From contig BMWJ01000020.1 in NCBI GenBank assembly GCA_014651175.1, positions 18,729-82,728 of the forward strand: a DNA stretch of 64,000 bases. Reading direction: 5' to 3'. Of this stretch, positions 17,794-25,072 are shown in pieces. The position numbers and the translations under genes were made by a program. This DNA is from Streptomyces clavifer. GTDB lineage: Bacteria > Actinomycetota > Actinomycetes > Streptomycetales > Streptomycetaceae. The notes beneath the pieces were generated by a model. It worked only from the letters and a program-made list of their open reading frames with translations, searched no databases and was not told the origin of the DNA. The stretch's first letter is position 1; the number at the start of each line of letters is the position of its first letter.

Positions 17794-18441
17794 TCAGTCA
17801 CTTTCTTTAGAATTATCGGGGCCGAAAATGGTGAACAGGGTGTCGACGACATCGCCCGAGGCTGTCTCCCTGCTTCCCGCGTTGTAGGGCGGCTGCGGCG
17901 CGTACTCGATGAGAAGCTGCACGGCCTGCGCCACGTCGTCGCCCGAGATCCGTCCCGCCAGCGTCAGGGCCATGTCGATACCGGCCGAGACGCCGGCACC
18001 GGTCGCGTAGTGGCCGTCAATGACGACGCGTTCCGGTGTGGGCGTCACACCGAACTGGGTGAGCTGGTCCAAGGCTCCCCAGTGGGTCGTCGCCCGGCGA
18101 CCGGACAGGACTCCGGAGGCGGCCAGCACCAGCGATCCCGTGCAGACCGATGTCATCCAGGTCGCGGAACGGTCGACCATTCGCAACCAGTCGTGCAGAG
18201 CGCCGTCAGTCATCTGGTCCGCCTGCCCGGGACCTCCGCCGACCAGGACCACATCAGGACCGGGCACCTCGTCCAAGTGCTTCACGACGTTGATCGACAG
18301 GCTGCCCAGGTCGTTGGTCACGAGGCCGGGATTCTCGGCCACGAAGACGACCTGGGTCCCAGGCAGGCGGCCCAGGACTTCGTAAGGACCGATGACGTCC
18401 AGAGCGGTGAAACCGGGATAGAGAACGATCGCGACCTGCAC
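17794..18441 (-). CDS. DJ-1/PfpI protein, isonitrile hydratase-like
   Basis: About 215 residues from a GTG at 18441 preceded by AAGGAG at ideal spacing; the longer frame from 18468 lacks such a site. The nucleophile elbow is VCTGSLVLAASGVL with the cysteine near residue 110, followed by GRRATTHWGA, and an early acidic residue sits in FTALDVIGPYEVL. This combination is that of Pseudomonas isonitrile hydratase (InhA), which converts R-NC to the N-formamide. It lies directly upstream of the isonitrile cluster. I infer self-protection, or unloading of metal by destroying the ligand. A GlxA-type regulator is excluded because no AraC domain follows. Confidence 0.78.
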   Translation of the reverse strand: MQVAIVLYPGFTALDVIGPYEVLGRLPGTQVVFVAENPGLVTNDLGSLSINVVKHLDEVPGPDVVLVGGGPGQADQMTDGALHDWLRMVDRSATWMTSVCTGSLVLAASGVLSGRRATTHWGALDQLTQFGVTPTPERVVIDGHYATGAGVSAGIDMALTLAGRISGDDVAQAVQLLIEYAPQPPYNAGSRETASGDVVDTLFTIFGPDNSKESD

Positions 18442-18704
18442 GTAAATCTCCTTCTTCGGATCGGTCATGGCAGGAGAACGAGCGGAGACTGACCTCGGGC
18501 AATCTGAGAGGTGACCCGGTGCAGTATTCGCTCGGCACGCCGAGGTGGAAACTTCTCGTACCGAGTCGGGGTACCGCTTTGGCTCTTGTGAAGAACAGCT
18601 TCCGTGTCCTGTCAATAGTCGGACGCCTCACCACTTGAGTTCCCGTCACGGAAGAAATGACGGGGCGACGAGGCGCCGGTGAGCTCCCGGCCGGCTGACG
18701 CTGC

Positions 18705-19229
18705 TCAGGGTGCGGACCCCAGCCTGACCGGCCGTAGGACTGCGTCCACGGTGACGGTCCCGGACCGTTGGAAGTCGAGGGTGAATGTGACGCGCTCTCC
18801 GGAACGCCACGCCGTGTCGGCGCGAACTGTCACGGCCACGCCGTACGGGGACATCTTCACCTCCCCGTACGCGGGGATGCCCACGGCCCCGGACCGCTCG
18901 CGGTAGGCCCCGTTCGCCGCGTTCATACGATGCGTGGTCAGCTCCGGGGCCGATGCCGCCGAGGAGGAGACCGAGCGGAGCCGGTCCGACGCGCCGCCGG
19001 TGTTGACGATGTGGAAGTAGGCGTTGGTGTTCCGCCCGGGCATCACCGGCAGTAGCACGCGGGCCTCCCGTACCTCGATGTTCGCGGGGCTGCCCGCGTA
19101 GCCGGCGGTGGTCCAGGCGGAAAGGCCGCCGACAGCGGCGAGGAAGGCAACGGCCACCGCCGTGCCCGTCGCGGCCGCCTCGCGGGCACGGCGAAGGCGG
19201 CCGGGCCTTGGCGGACGGAGGTTCTTCAT
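18705..19229 (-). CDS. PCuAC-like copper chaperone, secreted
   Basis: 174 residues from the ATG at 19229. An Arg-rich signal anchor with one hydrophobic stretch (AAATGTAVAVAFLAAVGGLSA) precedes a small beta-barrel domain beginning EVREARVLLPVMPGRNTNAYF, the PCuAC (DUF461) fold that delivers Cu(I) to cytochrome oxidase. The usual binding motif is H(M)x10Mx21HxM. Here the first half is present (TTHRM, then KMSPYG) but the second His-x-Met appears replaced by GVAVTV, so copper binding may be weaker or altered. The next gene upstream on the same strand is CopA, 76 bases away. Confidence 0.75.
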   Translation of the reverse strand: MKNLRPPRPGRLRRAREAAATGTAVAVAFLAAVGGLSAWTTAGYAGSPANIEVREARVLLPVMPGRNTNAYFHIVNTGGASDRLRSVSSSAASAPELTTHRMNAANGAYRERSGAVGIPAYGEVKMSPYGVAVTVRADTAWRSGERVTFTLDFQRSGTVTVDAVLRPVRLGSAP

Positions 19230-19305
19230 GAACGCGCGCTCCCTTGCGGAGAGGAACGGGATATGAGGTTCGCCGGGACAGTTCCTGCGAAGCCGGGTGG
19301 AGAGG

Positions 19306-21597
19306 TCACACCAGGCTCCTGGGGGCGGTACGGCCACGGCGCTGCCGGGCCGGGGAAGGCTGCCAGGTGCGCAGGCGCAGGCTGTTGGCCACTACAAGGA
19401 CGGAGCTGAGCGACATCGCGACTGCGGCGACCATCGGATTCAGCAGGCCGACCATGGCCAGCGGCATCGTCACGACGTTGTAGCCGAAAGCCCACGCAAG
19501 GTTGGTGCGGATAGTGCGCAGCGTGTGCCGGGCCAGGCGGACCGCATCCGCGAGCGCCTCGATGTCGCTGCGTACGAGAGTGACGTCGGCGGCGCCGATC
19601 GCGACGTCGGTCCCGGTGCCCATGGCGATGCCCAGGTCCGCGCCGGCAAGTGCGGCGGCGTCGTTGACGCCGTCCCCCACTACGGCGACCCGCCGGCCTT
19701 CGGCACGCAGTCTGCGCACCAGTTCGGCTTTGTCCTGCGGTATGCAGCGAGCGTGGACCTCCGCGATGCCGAGGTCCTCCGCGACCGCCCGTGCAACGGC
19801 GGCCCGGTCGCCGGTGGCCAGCACGGGGCGGACCCCGAGCCTGCGCAGCCGGTCGACGGCGCGGTAACTGCCGGGCCGTACGAGGTCGGCCACCTCCATG
19901 ATGGCGGCGGGAGCACCGTCCACCCTTACCAGCACCGCCGTACGGGCCGCTTCGTCCGCTCGTTCGCGGGCCGCCGACAAGGCGGCTGGCAGCTCCGTTC
20001 CGTCAGGTGCAACCACCTCCACGGCCCGCCCGTCCACGTGCCCGCTCACACCGTGCCCGGCGGTGGCCCGGAATCCGGACACGGCGGGCAACGGCTCGTC
20101 TTCGGCCGCACGGCGCGCATGGGCCGTGATCGCCCGGCCCAGCGGGTGCTCCGAGCCTTCCTCGACCGCACCGGCCAGCCGGACGACCTCGTCCGCGGCC
20201 GGCCCGTCAGGTGTCGCGGTGATCCGCCCGACGCTCATGTGCCCAGAGGTCAGGGTGCCGGTCTTGTCGAGCACCACCGTGTCGACGTGCTTGAGCCCCT
20301 CCAGTGCCTGCGGCCCGCTCACCAGGACGCCCAGCTGCGCTCCGCGCCCGGTGGCGGCCATCAGCGCCGTAGGTGTCGCAAGCCCCAGCGCGCACGGGCA
20401 GGCGACGACGAGAACCGCCACGGCGGCGGTGATCGCGGCCTGGGGGTCGGCGCCGGCGCCGAGCCAGAATCCGAGTGTTGTGGCCGCGAGGGCCAGGACG
20501 ACTGGGACGAAGACGCCGGCGATCGTGTCAGCCAGCCGCTGGGCCCGTGCCTTGCCCGCCTGGGCGTCCGTTACGAGCTGGGTGATGCGGGCGAGCTGCG
20601 TGTCCGCTCCTACGGCGGTCGCGCGCACCAGCAACAGGCCGCCCACGTTGACCGATCCTCCGGTTACGGGGCTTCCCGGGCTGACCTCGATGGGCTCGGA
20701 CTCGCCGGTGACCAGGGACAGGTCGACGGCGGAGCTTCCCTCGGAAACCCCCCCGTCGGTGGCCACCCGTTCACCGGGACGGACCACGAACACCTCACCG
20801 ACTCGAAGCCGTTCGATCGGCAGGCGTACGTCCGTGCCGCTACGGCGTACCGTGACCTCCTTCGCGGCGAGCTGGGCGAGCGACCGCAACGCCGCCCCGG
20901 TCCCGCGCCTCGCCCGGCTTTCCAGGAACCGACCCAGCAGGACGAACAGCGGTACACCCACCGCCGCTTCGAGATAGACGTGCGCCATTCCGTCGGAAGT
21001 GGTGGGCACCAGGGTGAACGGCATCCGCATGCCGGGCACTCCCGCTCCGCCGAGGAAGAGCGCGTACGCCGACCAGAGGAACGACGCAAGCACGCCGAGC
21101 GACACCAGCGTGTCCATGGTGGCGGTGGCGTGGCGCAGTCCGCTCAGGGCACGGCGGTGGAAGGGCCAGGCTCCCCAGGCTGCGACCGGAGCAGCGAGCA
21201 CGAAACACAGCCACTGCCAGTTGTCGAACTGGAAGGGCGGTGCCATCGACAGGGCGAGGACGGGCAGCGACAGCACCGCGGTGATGGTCAGCCGCTCGCG
21301 CTCCCGCCGGGCGTCGTCCTCGGCCACGTCCTCGGTCCGTCGCTGTCGTTTTCCATCGATCAGGGGGACCATCACGTGTGCCGTGTATCCTGCGGCCTCC
21401 ACGGCGGACGTCAGCTCGTCGACGGTCACTTCGGCTGGATGGCTGACGCGGGCCCGGCCGGTGGCGAGATTCACCTCCGCCGTGACACCGTCCAGCTTGC
21501 CCAGCTTGCGCTCGACCCGTCGTACACAGGCCGCGCAGGTCATACCGCCGACGGTGATGTCCGTCATGGCCGCTGGGGGCGTCGCCTCGGCCGCCAT
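19306..21597 (-). CDS. copA: Copper-translocating P-type ATPase
   Basis: 763 residues. An N-terminal heavy-metal domain has GGMTCAACVRR; the transmembrane CPC motif is in VLVVACPCALGLATPTAL; the phosphorylation site is DKTGTLTSGH; SEHPLG marks the nucleotide domain and GDGVNDAAAL the hinge. The last membrane helices keep YN (FGYNVV) and MSLSSVLVVANSLRL, the conserved P1B-1 Cu(I) residues. It exports copper from the cytoplasm. The start at 21597 overlaps the stop of the small membrane protein gene upstream. No regulator gene (CsoR or CueR) is seen in the window. Confidence 0.93.
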   Translation of the reverse strand: MAAEATPPAAMTDITVGGMTCAACVRRVERKLGKLDGVTAEVNLATGRARVSHPAEVTVDELTSAVEAAGYTAHVMVPLIDGKRQRRTEDVAEDDARRERERLTITAVLSLPVLALSMAPPFQFDNWQWLCFVLAAPVAAWGAWPFHRRALSGLRHATATMDTLVSLGVLASFLWSAYALFLGGAGVPGMRMPFTLVPTTSDGMAHVYLEAAVGVPLFVLLGRFLESRARRGTGAALRSLAQLAAKEVTVRRSGTDVRLPIERLRVGEVFVVRPGERVATDGGVSEGSSAVDLSLVTGESEPIEVSPGSPVTGGSVNVGGLLLVRATAVGADTQLARITQLVTDAQAGKARAQRLADTIAGVFVPVVLALAATTLGFWLGAGADPQAAITAAVAVLVVACPCALGLATPTALMAATGRGAQLGVLVSGPQALEGLKHVDTVVLDKTGTLTSGHMSVGRITATPDGPAADEVVRLAGAVEEGSEHPLGRAITAHARRAAEDEPLPAVSGFRATAGHGVSGHVDGRAVEVVAPDGTELPAALSAARERADEAARTAVLVRVDGAPAAIMEVADLVRPGSYRAVDRLRRLGVRPVLATGDRAAVARAVAEDLGIAEVHARCIPQDKAELVRRLRAEGRRVAVVGDGVNDAAALAGADLGIAMGTGTDVAIGAADVTLVRSDIEALADAVRLARHTLRTIRTNLAWAFGYNVVTMPLAMVGLLNPMVAAVAMSLSSVLVVANSLRLRTWQPSPARQRRGRTAPRSLV

Positions 21598-21821
21598 CAG
21601 TGACCGCCCCCGTGCTCCATGGGCAGATCCCCGTCCTCGGTGGGCGTGCCGCCGGTGACTCCCGGGCCGTGCATGCCCGGTGCGACGGGTCCCACCGCGT
21701 TCCCCACCGCGTAGGCGCCCGCGAACAGGGCTCCGAGCAGAAGCAGGAAGACCCACAGCGCCGGAGGCGGGACGCCCCGCACGGATTTCGCTTGAGGTCC
21801 GGGACCTGCCGTCTGTTCCAC
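21597..21821 (-). CDS. Small His/Met-containing membrane protein of the copper operon
   Basis: 74 residues from a GTG at 21821 with GAGGAG nine bases upstream; the longer frame to 21983 lacks a good site. One membrane helix (ALWVFLLLLGALFAGAYAV) is followed by an extracytoplasmic tail containing MHGPG and ending PMEHGGGH. The tail has three histidines and several methionines and could bind copper. The stop overlaps the copA start, so the two are translationally coupled. Function unknown; a membrane-anchored copper donor or sensor is a guess from context. Confidence 0.7.
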   Translation of the reverse strand: MEQTAGPGPQAKSVRGVPPPALWVFLLLLGALFAGAYAVGNAVGPVAPGMHGPGVTGGTPTEDGDLPMEHGGGH

Positions 21822-22019
21822 GGAGTGCTCCTCGCAGTTCTGGATACGAGCCGTGGTGCGACGGCTCGGTACGGTCCAAAAGTCGGAGGAGCCCGGGCCG
21901 GAGTTCCCCGCCGCAGGAGTGAACAGCGTCACAGCATCGGTCCGTGTCAAGCAGGTAGCGGCAGAGAGTCGGGGAACGACCACTGTGCTGACCGATGGAC
22001 CGCAGCTGTCCGACGTGGT

Positions 22020-22180
22020 GACACCTGCGGCCCCCAGTGGCCGGCTCCATGGGGGAGGTCCGAGGTGACCGGTGCCGAGGAGGTGGAGGTCGGCCTCCCC
22101 AACGGTACGGTCCTGGTCAGCGGTCAGGCCTCGACGCCTTCAGGATCTGCGAGGCCATCACCGGAGCCGGACAACCGTCA
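22020..22180 (+). pseudogene. Broken copZ-like heavy-metal-associated domain
   Basis: Three forward frames together spell a copper chaperone domain: a Cys-Gly start near 22026, then VAGSMGEVR, then VTGAEEVEVGLPNGTVLVSG from 22063, then LDAFRICEAITGAG from about 22133. Each switch of frame needs a one- or two-base indel, and the second metal cysteine is lost. Intact CopZ proteins hand Cu(I) to CopA. Its position next to copA, on the opposite strand, suggests that the copper locus has lost its cytosolic chaperone. Confidence 0.5.
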
Positions 22181-22296
22181 TGAAGACAACCGCCGTCCGA
22201 CGGGGTGGTCATGGGTCACGGAGCGTGGGTCGTTTCAGCGGCCGGGCTCGCCGGGATGCGCGGGTCCGGGAAACCCGGTCCCCGGACCAATGGCCG

Positions 22297-22524
22297 TCAC
22301 GCGGTGACGGCTGCGTCGAGGTGACCGGCTTGGGCCTCCTCGACCAGGGACCCGAACTGGTCCGCACTCATCTCCACGCGCTGCCCGAAGTCGTCGGTGA
22401 TCACGATCCGTCGTTCGGCCGGAGCACTTTCGTCCACGAACAACTGCGGGCACCCACGTCGCAGTTCCCGCAGAAGGTGGCCAGGGGTTCGGGGGATCCA
22501 GTTATCGCGCTCTCTCTCCTCCAC
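22297..22524 (-). CDS. Small hypothetical protein
   Basis: About 75 residues from a GTG at 22524 with GGAGG seven bases upstream. The sequence is a compact acidic domain with RRIVITDDFGQRVEMSADQF in the middle and an acidic helix ending GHLDAAVTA. It is a two-strand-plus-helix pattern similar to small DUF397-like Streptomyces proteins, but I cannot place it firmly. It lies divergently from the membrane protein at 22780 and next to the copZ relic. Confidence 0.5.
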   Translation of the reverse strand: MEERERDNWIPRTPGHLLRELRRGCPQLFVDESAPAERRIVITDDFGQRVEMSADQFGSLVEEAQAGHLDAAVTA

Positions 22525-22779
22525 TCGTAGGCCTCCGGCGGAAGCCGGAGACCGTGTACGAAGGTAATGCCCCAAGCCACAAGCGCGGCGCCCGTCCTGT
22601 GTGGAAGGCCCGCCCGCACGCACCCGGTGCTCCCGGAACTCCCGAGGTGGCGGGAACCAAAAGGTACCGCTGCACGACCCCTCTCATGTGTCGACCGTGT
22701 GGACGGCCGGGCCGACCAAGCGCAGAACGTCGTCCGGAACAAGCCGCACTGGACCCGGCCGAGAGCTGGTACGGGAACA

Positions 22780-23574
22780 ATGCCAGGATTGGGTGCCATG
22801 TCGGTGGGATGGCGGTTTCGCGCCGCACGGTCCGCGTTCTTCGCGGTCGTGTGCGTGGCTCTCGCTGCCTGCGGACACGTCCTCATGTCGGACGATGCAC
22901 TGCCCTGGTGGTTCCTGGTCCTGTGCGTAGGAGGAGTCGGCACACTGGCCTGGCTCGTCACTGGACGGGAACGGGGCCAGGTAGCTGTCGTCGCTCTCAC
23001 CGCCGCAGTACAGGCAGCACTCCACGGCATGTTCACGCTCGTCCAAACCGTGCCGCAGGGGGCCATGGGCACCGGAAGCGACCCCGGGCTGGCCGAGAGG
23101 TGGGCGGACGCCCTGCTCTGCGGCCCGCACAGCGACACGGCCGCGGCGGCGCGCGCCTACGACGTCGCGGCGCAGGCCGGGCTCACCGACAGCATGCCGC
23201 TTCCCAGGCTCGAAGGCGGTTCCTCCGCCATAGCTGCACTCGGGCACACCGCCCACGGCGCTCACGCGACAGCTCCCATGCATGACATGGGAGCGATGAC
23301 CGGCAACGCCACCTGGGGGATGCTCGCGGCGCACGTGGTGGCGGCGCTGCTGTGCGGTCTGTGGCTGGCCCGCGGCGAGCGGGCCGCCTTCCAGATTCTG
23401 CGCGGTCTGGCGGACCGCTTCCACCTCCCCCTCGCGCTTCTCAGCGCGCTCCGGCCCCACCCGTCCGCTGCCCCCGCGCCTGCTGTCGACCGCTCCGTCA
23501 CGCTGCCACGCCCGCGACTGCTCGTCCACACGCTCGTCACCCGGGGGCCTCCGGGGGAGATCGCTGTCCACTGA
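22780..23574 (+). CDS. Membrane protein with His/Met-rich loop, copper locus
   Basis: 264 residues if the ATG at 22780 is used (22798 is an alternative). The N-terminal half has about four hydrophobic helices; a long loop after helix four contains TAHGAHATAPMHDMGAMTGN, rich in His and Met, before a fifth helix (AAHVVAALLCGLWLA). The tail is cytoplasmic and Pro/Arg-rich. Such loops bind Cu(I)/Cu(II) in copper-tolerance membrane proteins; similar proteins recur beside PCuAC genes in Streptomyces. It is followed 139 bases later by the sigma factor on the same strand. Confidence 0.7.
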   Translation: MPGLGAMSVGWRFRAARSAFFAVVCVALAACGHVLMSDDALPWWFLVLCVGGVGTLAWLVTGRERGQVAVVALTAAVQAALHGMFTLVQTVPQGAMGTGSDPGLAERWADALLCGPHSDTAAAARAYDVAAQAGLTDSMPLPRLEGGSSAIAALGHTAHGAHATAPMHDMGAMTGNATWGMLAAHVVAALLCGLWLARGERAAFQILRGLADRFHLPLALLSALRPHPSAAPAPAVDRSVTLPRPRLLVHTLVTRGPPGEIAVH

Positions 23575-23713
23575 CAGCTGGATCACGTCGGCTGCATCAC
23601 CGCCGACGTGCGCCCGTGCACGTGATGCACGGACGCGATCTCCCAATTTCCGGATCGGCGTATGCCCGTGGGCCGCGCCCTGTCCGGACACCCGGAAGGA
23701 ACCGCAGTCCCCC

Positions 23714-24301
23714 ATGCTTCCTACCCAAAGACAACCCGCGGTGACGGAGGACGAAGTCACCGCCTGGGCTCTCGGCGCCGCTGCCGGCGACGCCGATGCC
23801 TTCGAGCACGTCTTCCGTGCCCTCCACAACGACGTACGTCGATATGTCACCGCTCTGGCCGACGACTTCCAGATGGCCGACGACCTGGTGCAGGAGACCT
23901 TCCTGCGAGCTGTAAGCACCGTCCATCTCTTTCAAGGACGGGGCTCGGCTCGCGCCTGGATACTGACCATCGCCCGCCGAACTGTCGTCGACAGCCTGCG
24001 GCGCGCCGCTTCCCGGCCCCGCCTGGCCGACACGTCCGACTGGCAGCACGTAGCGGAGTGCAGCCAACCGCGTGACCTGCCCGGCTTCGATGAGGGCATC
24101 GCTCTCATGGCCCTCATCGACTCACTCCCGGATGCCCGCCGCGAGGCGTTCGTACTGACCCAGGTCCTGTACATGCCGTACGACGACGCGGCTCGTACCG
24201 TCTCGTGCCCGGTGGGCACCATCAGATCCCGGGTCTCACGAGCGCGTACGACACTGTGGGCCATGCTCGACGACAGGGCGGAGCCTGCTCTGGCCTGCTA
24301 A
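23714..24301 (+). CDS. ECF RNA polymerase sigma factor, SigC-like
   Basis: 195 residues. Region 2 spans AFEHVFRALHNDVRRYVTAL and DLVQETFLRA, with a GSARAWILTIARRTVVD stretch, and region 4 spans FVLTQVLYMPYDDAARTV and PVGTIRSRVSRARTTL. The layout is that of the mycobacterial SigC group, which has no adjacent anti-sigma factor; none is seen here either. Mycobacterial SigC has been linked to the Rv0096-Rv0101 isonitrile operon and copper nutrition, as I recall, so a SigC-like factor beside both an isonitrile cluster and copper genes suggests it drives them. The closeness to SigC is judged by eye only. Confidence 0.82.
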   Translation: MLPTQRQPAVTEDEVTAWALGAAAGDADAFEHVFRALHNDVRRYVTALADDFQMADDLVQETFLRAVSTVHLFQGRGSARAWILTIARRTVVDSLRRAASRPRLADTSDWQHVAECSQPRDLPGFDEGIALMALIDSLPDARREAFVLTQVLYMPYDDAARTVSCPVGTIRSRVSRARTTLWAMLDDRAEPALAC

Positions 24302-24573
24302 CCGAGCCTGATCTCGCCGGGTCTACGACCGCTCGGGGCGCCGACCACGCACCGAGCGGTCGTTCATCGGCTTGGACCCGCAACACATCCTGCACAGGTC
24401 GGTGTGCCGCCACGCGCCGGCGAATCGCCTACCGTCGCTCTTTCCTGCGGGCTGTCGCACCGAGGCCCTTCCGTCCGGACGACCGAGCCACCGTCGAGGA
24501 AGGCGAACAGCGTGGTGCCCAGCAGAGGAAGGGCCCGCTGCCGGGCTGAGGGGCTCGGCGGTGCTGTGGAGAA

Positions 24574-24607
24574 GGGCGGGCGGCAGACGGTGGTCTGCCG
24601 CCCGCCC
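24574..24607. terminator. Perfect 15-bp hairpin, bidirectional terminator
   Basis: Arms at 24574-24588 and 24593-24607 are perfectly complementary with a four-base loop. The stem is extremely GC-rich and lacks a U-run, as is common in Streptomyces. It lies after the sigma factor and before the metE riboswitch. Confidence 0.8.
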
Positions 24608-24691
24608 CGCTTGCGTTCCCACCGGACGTAGTCGGTGGCTCGCGTCACGTCCCGGGATCTGGATAGCGACATCCAAAGAACCCTCGAACCT

Positions 24692-24925
24692 CTATGGTGG
24701 CCGGTGCAGCTGGTTCGCCCTGCCCGCCAGGCAGACGCGTCGTAAGAGGGAACCCGGTGAAAATCCGGGACTGCCCCGCAGCGGTGAGTGGGAACGACCG
24801 CCGTCATAAGCACTGGATCCGGTCGGATCTGGGAAGCGACGGCCAGTAGGAGTCTGCCCCGGCAGACGAGCCCGCAAGTCCGAAGACCTGCCCGTTGCCC
24901 GTACGTGACCACTCGCGTACGGATA
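24692..24925 (+). ncRNA. Cobalamin riboswitch upstream of metE
   Basis: The conserved core is clear: GAGGGAACCCGGTGAAAATCC followed by GGGACTGCCCCGCAGCGGTGAG near 24745-24788, and the B12 box region CCCGCAAGTCCGAAGACCTGCC at 24871-24892. A CCGTACG/CGTACGG hairpin at 24899-24922 could be the expression platform. Cobalamin binding should switch off metE, which is not needed when the B12-dependent methionine synthase works. Outer limits are approximate. Confidence 0.93.
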
Positions 24926-25072
24926 TCCCGGTGACCTCGTGGGCGGGTCGGCGTACATACCAGACAGAACCTCATGCCCAGGGCGTGTACATGTTCCGTC
25001 TGGTTCGTCATCCCTTCGCGCCCGTGTCCTGTCTCCGGGATCTCAAGGAGTCATCTCGCGAAGGAGATTTCC

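Noticed and set aside
24323-24676. Minus-strand frame with Cys motifs between the sigma factor and metE
   Set aside because: It runs through the perfect hairpin terminator and has no ribosome site.
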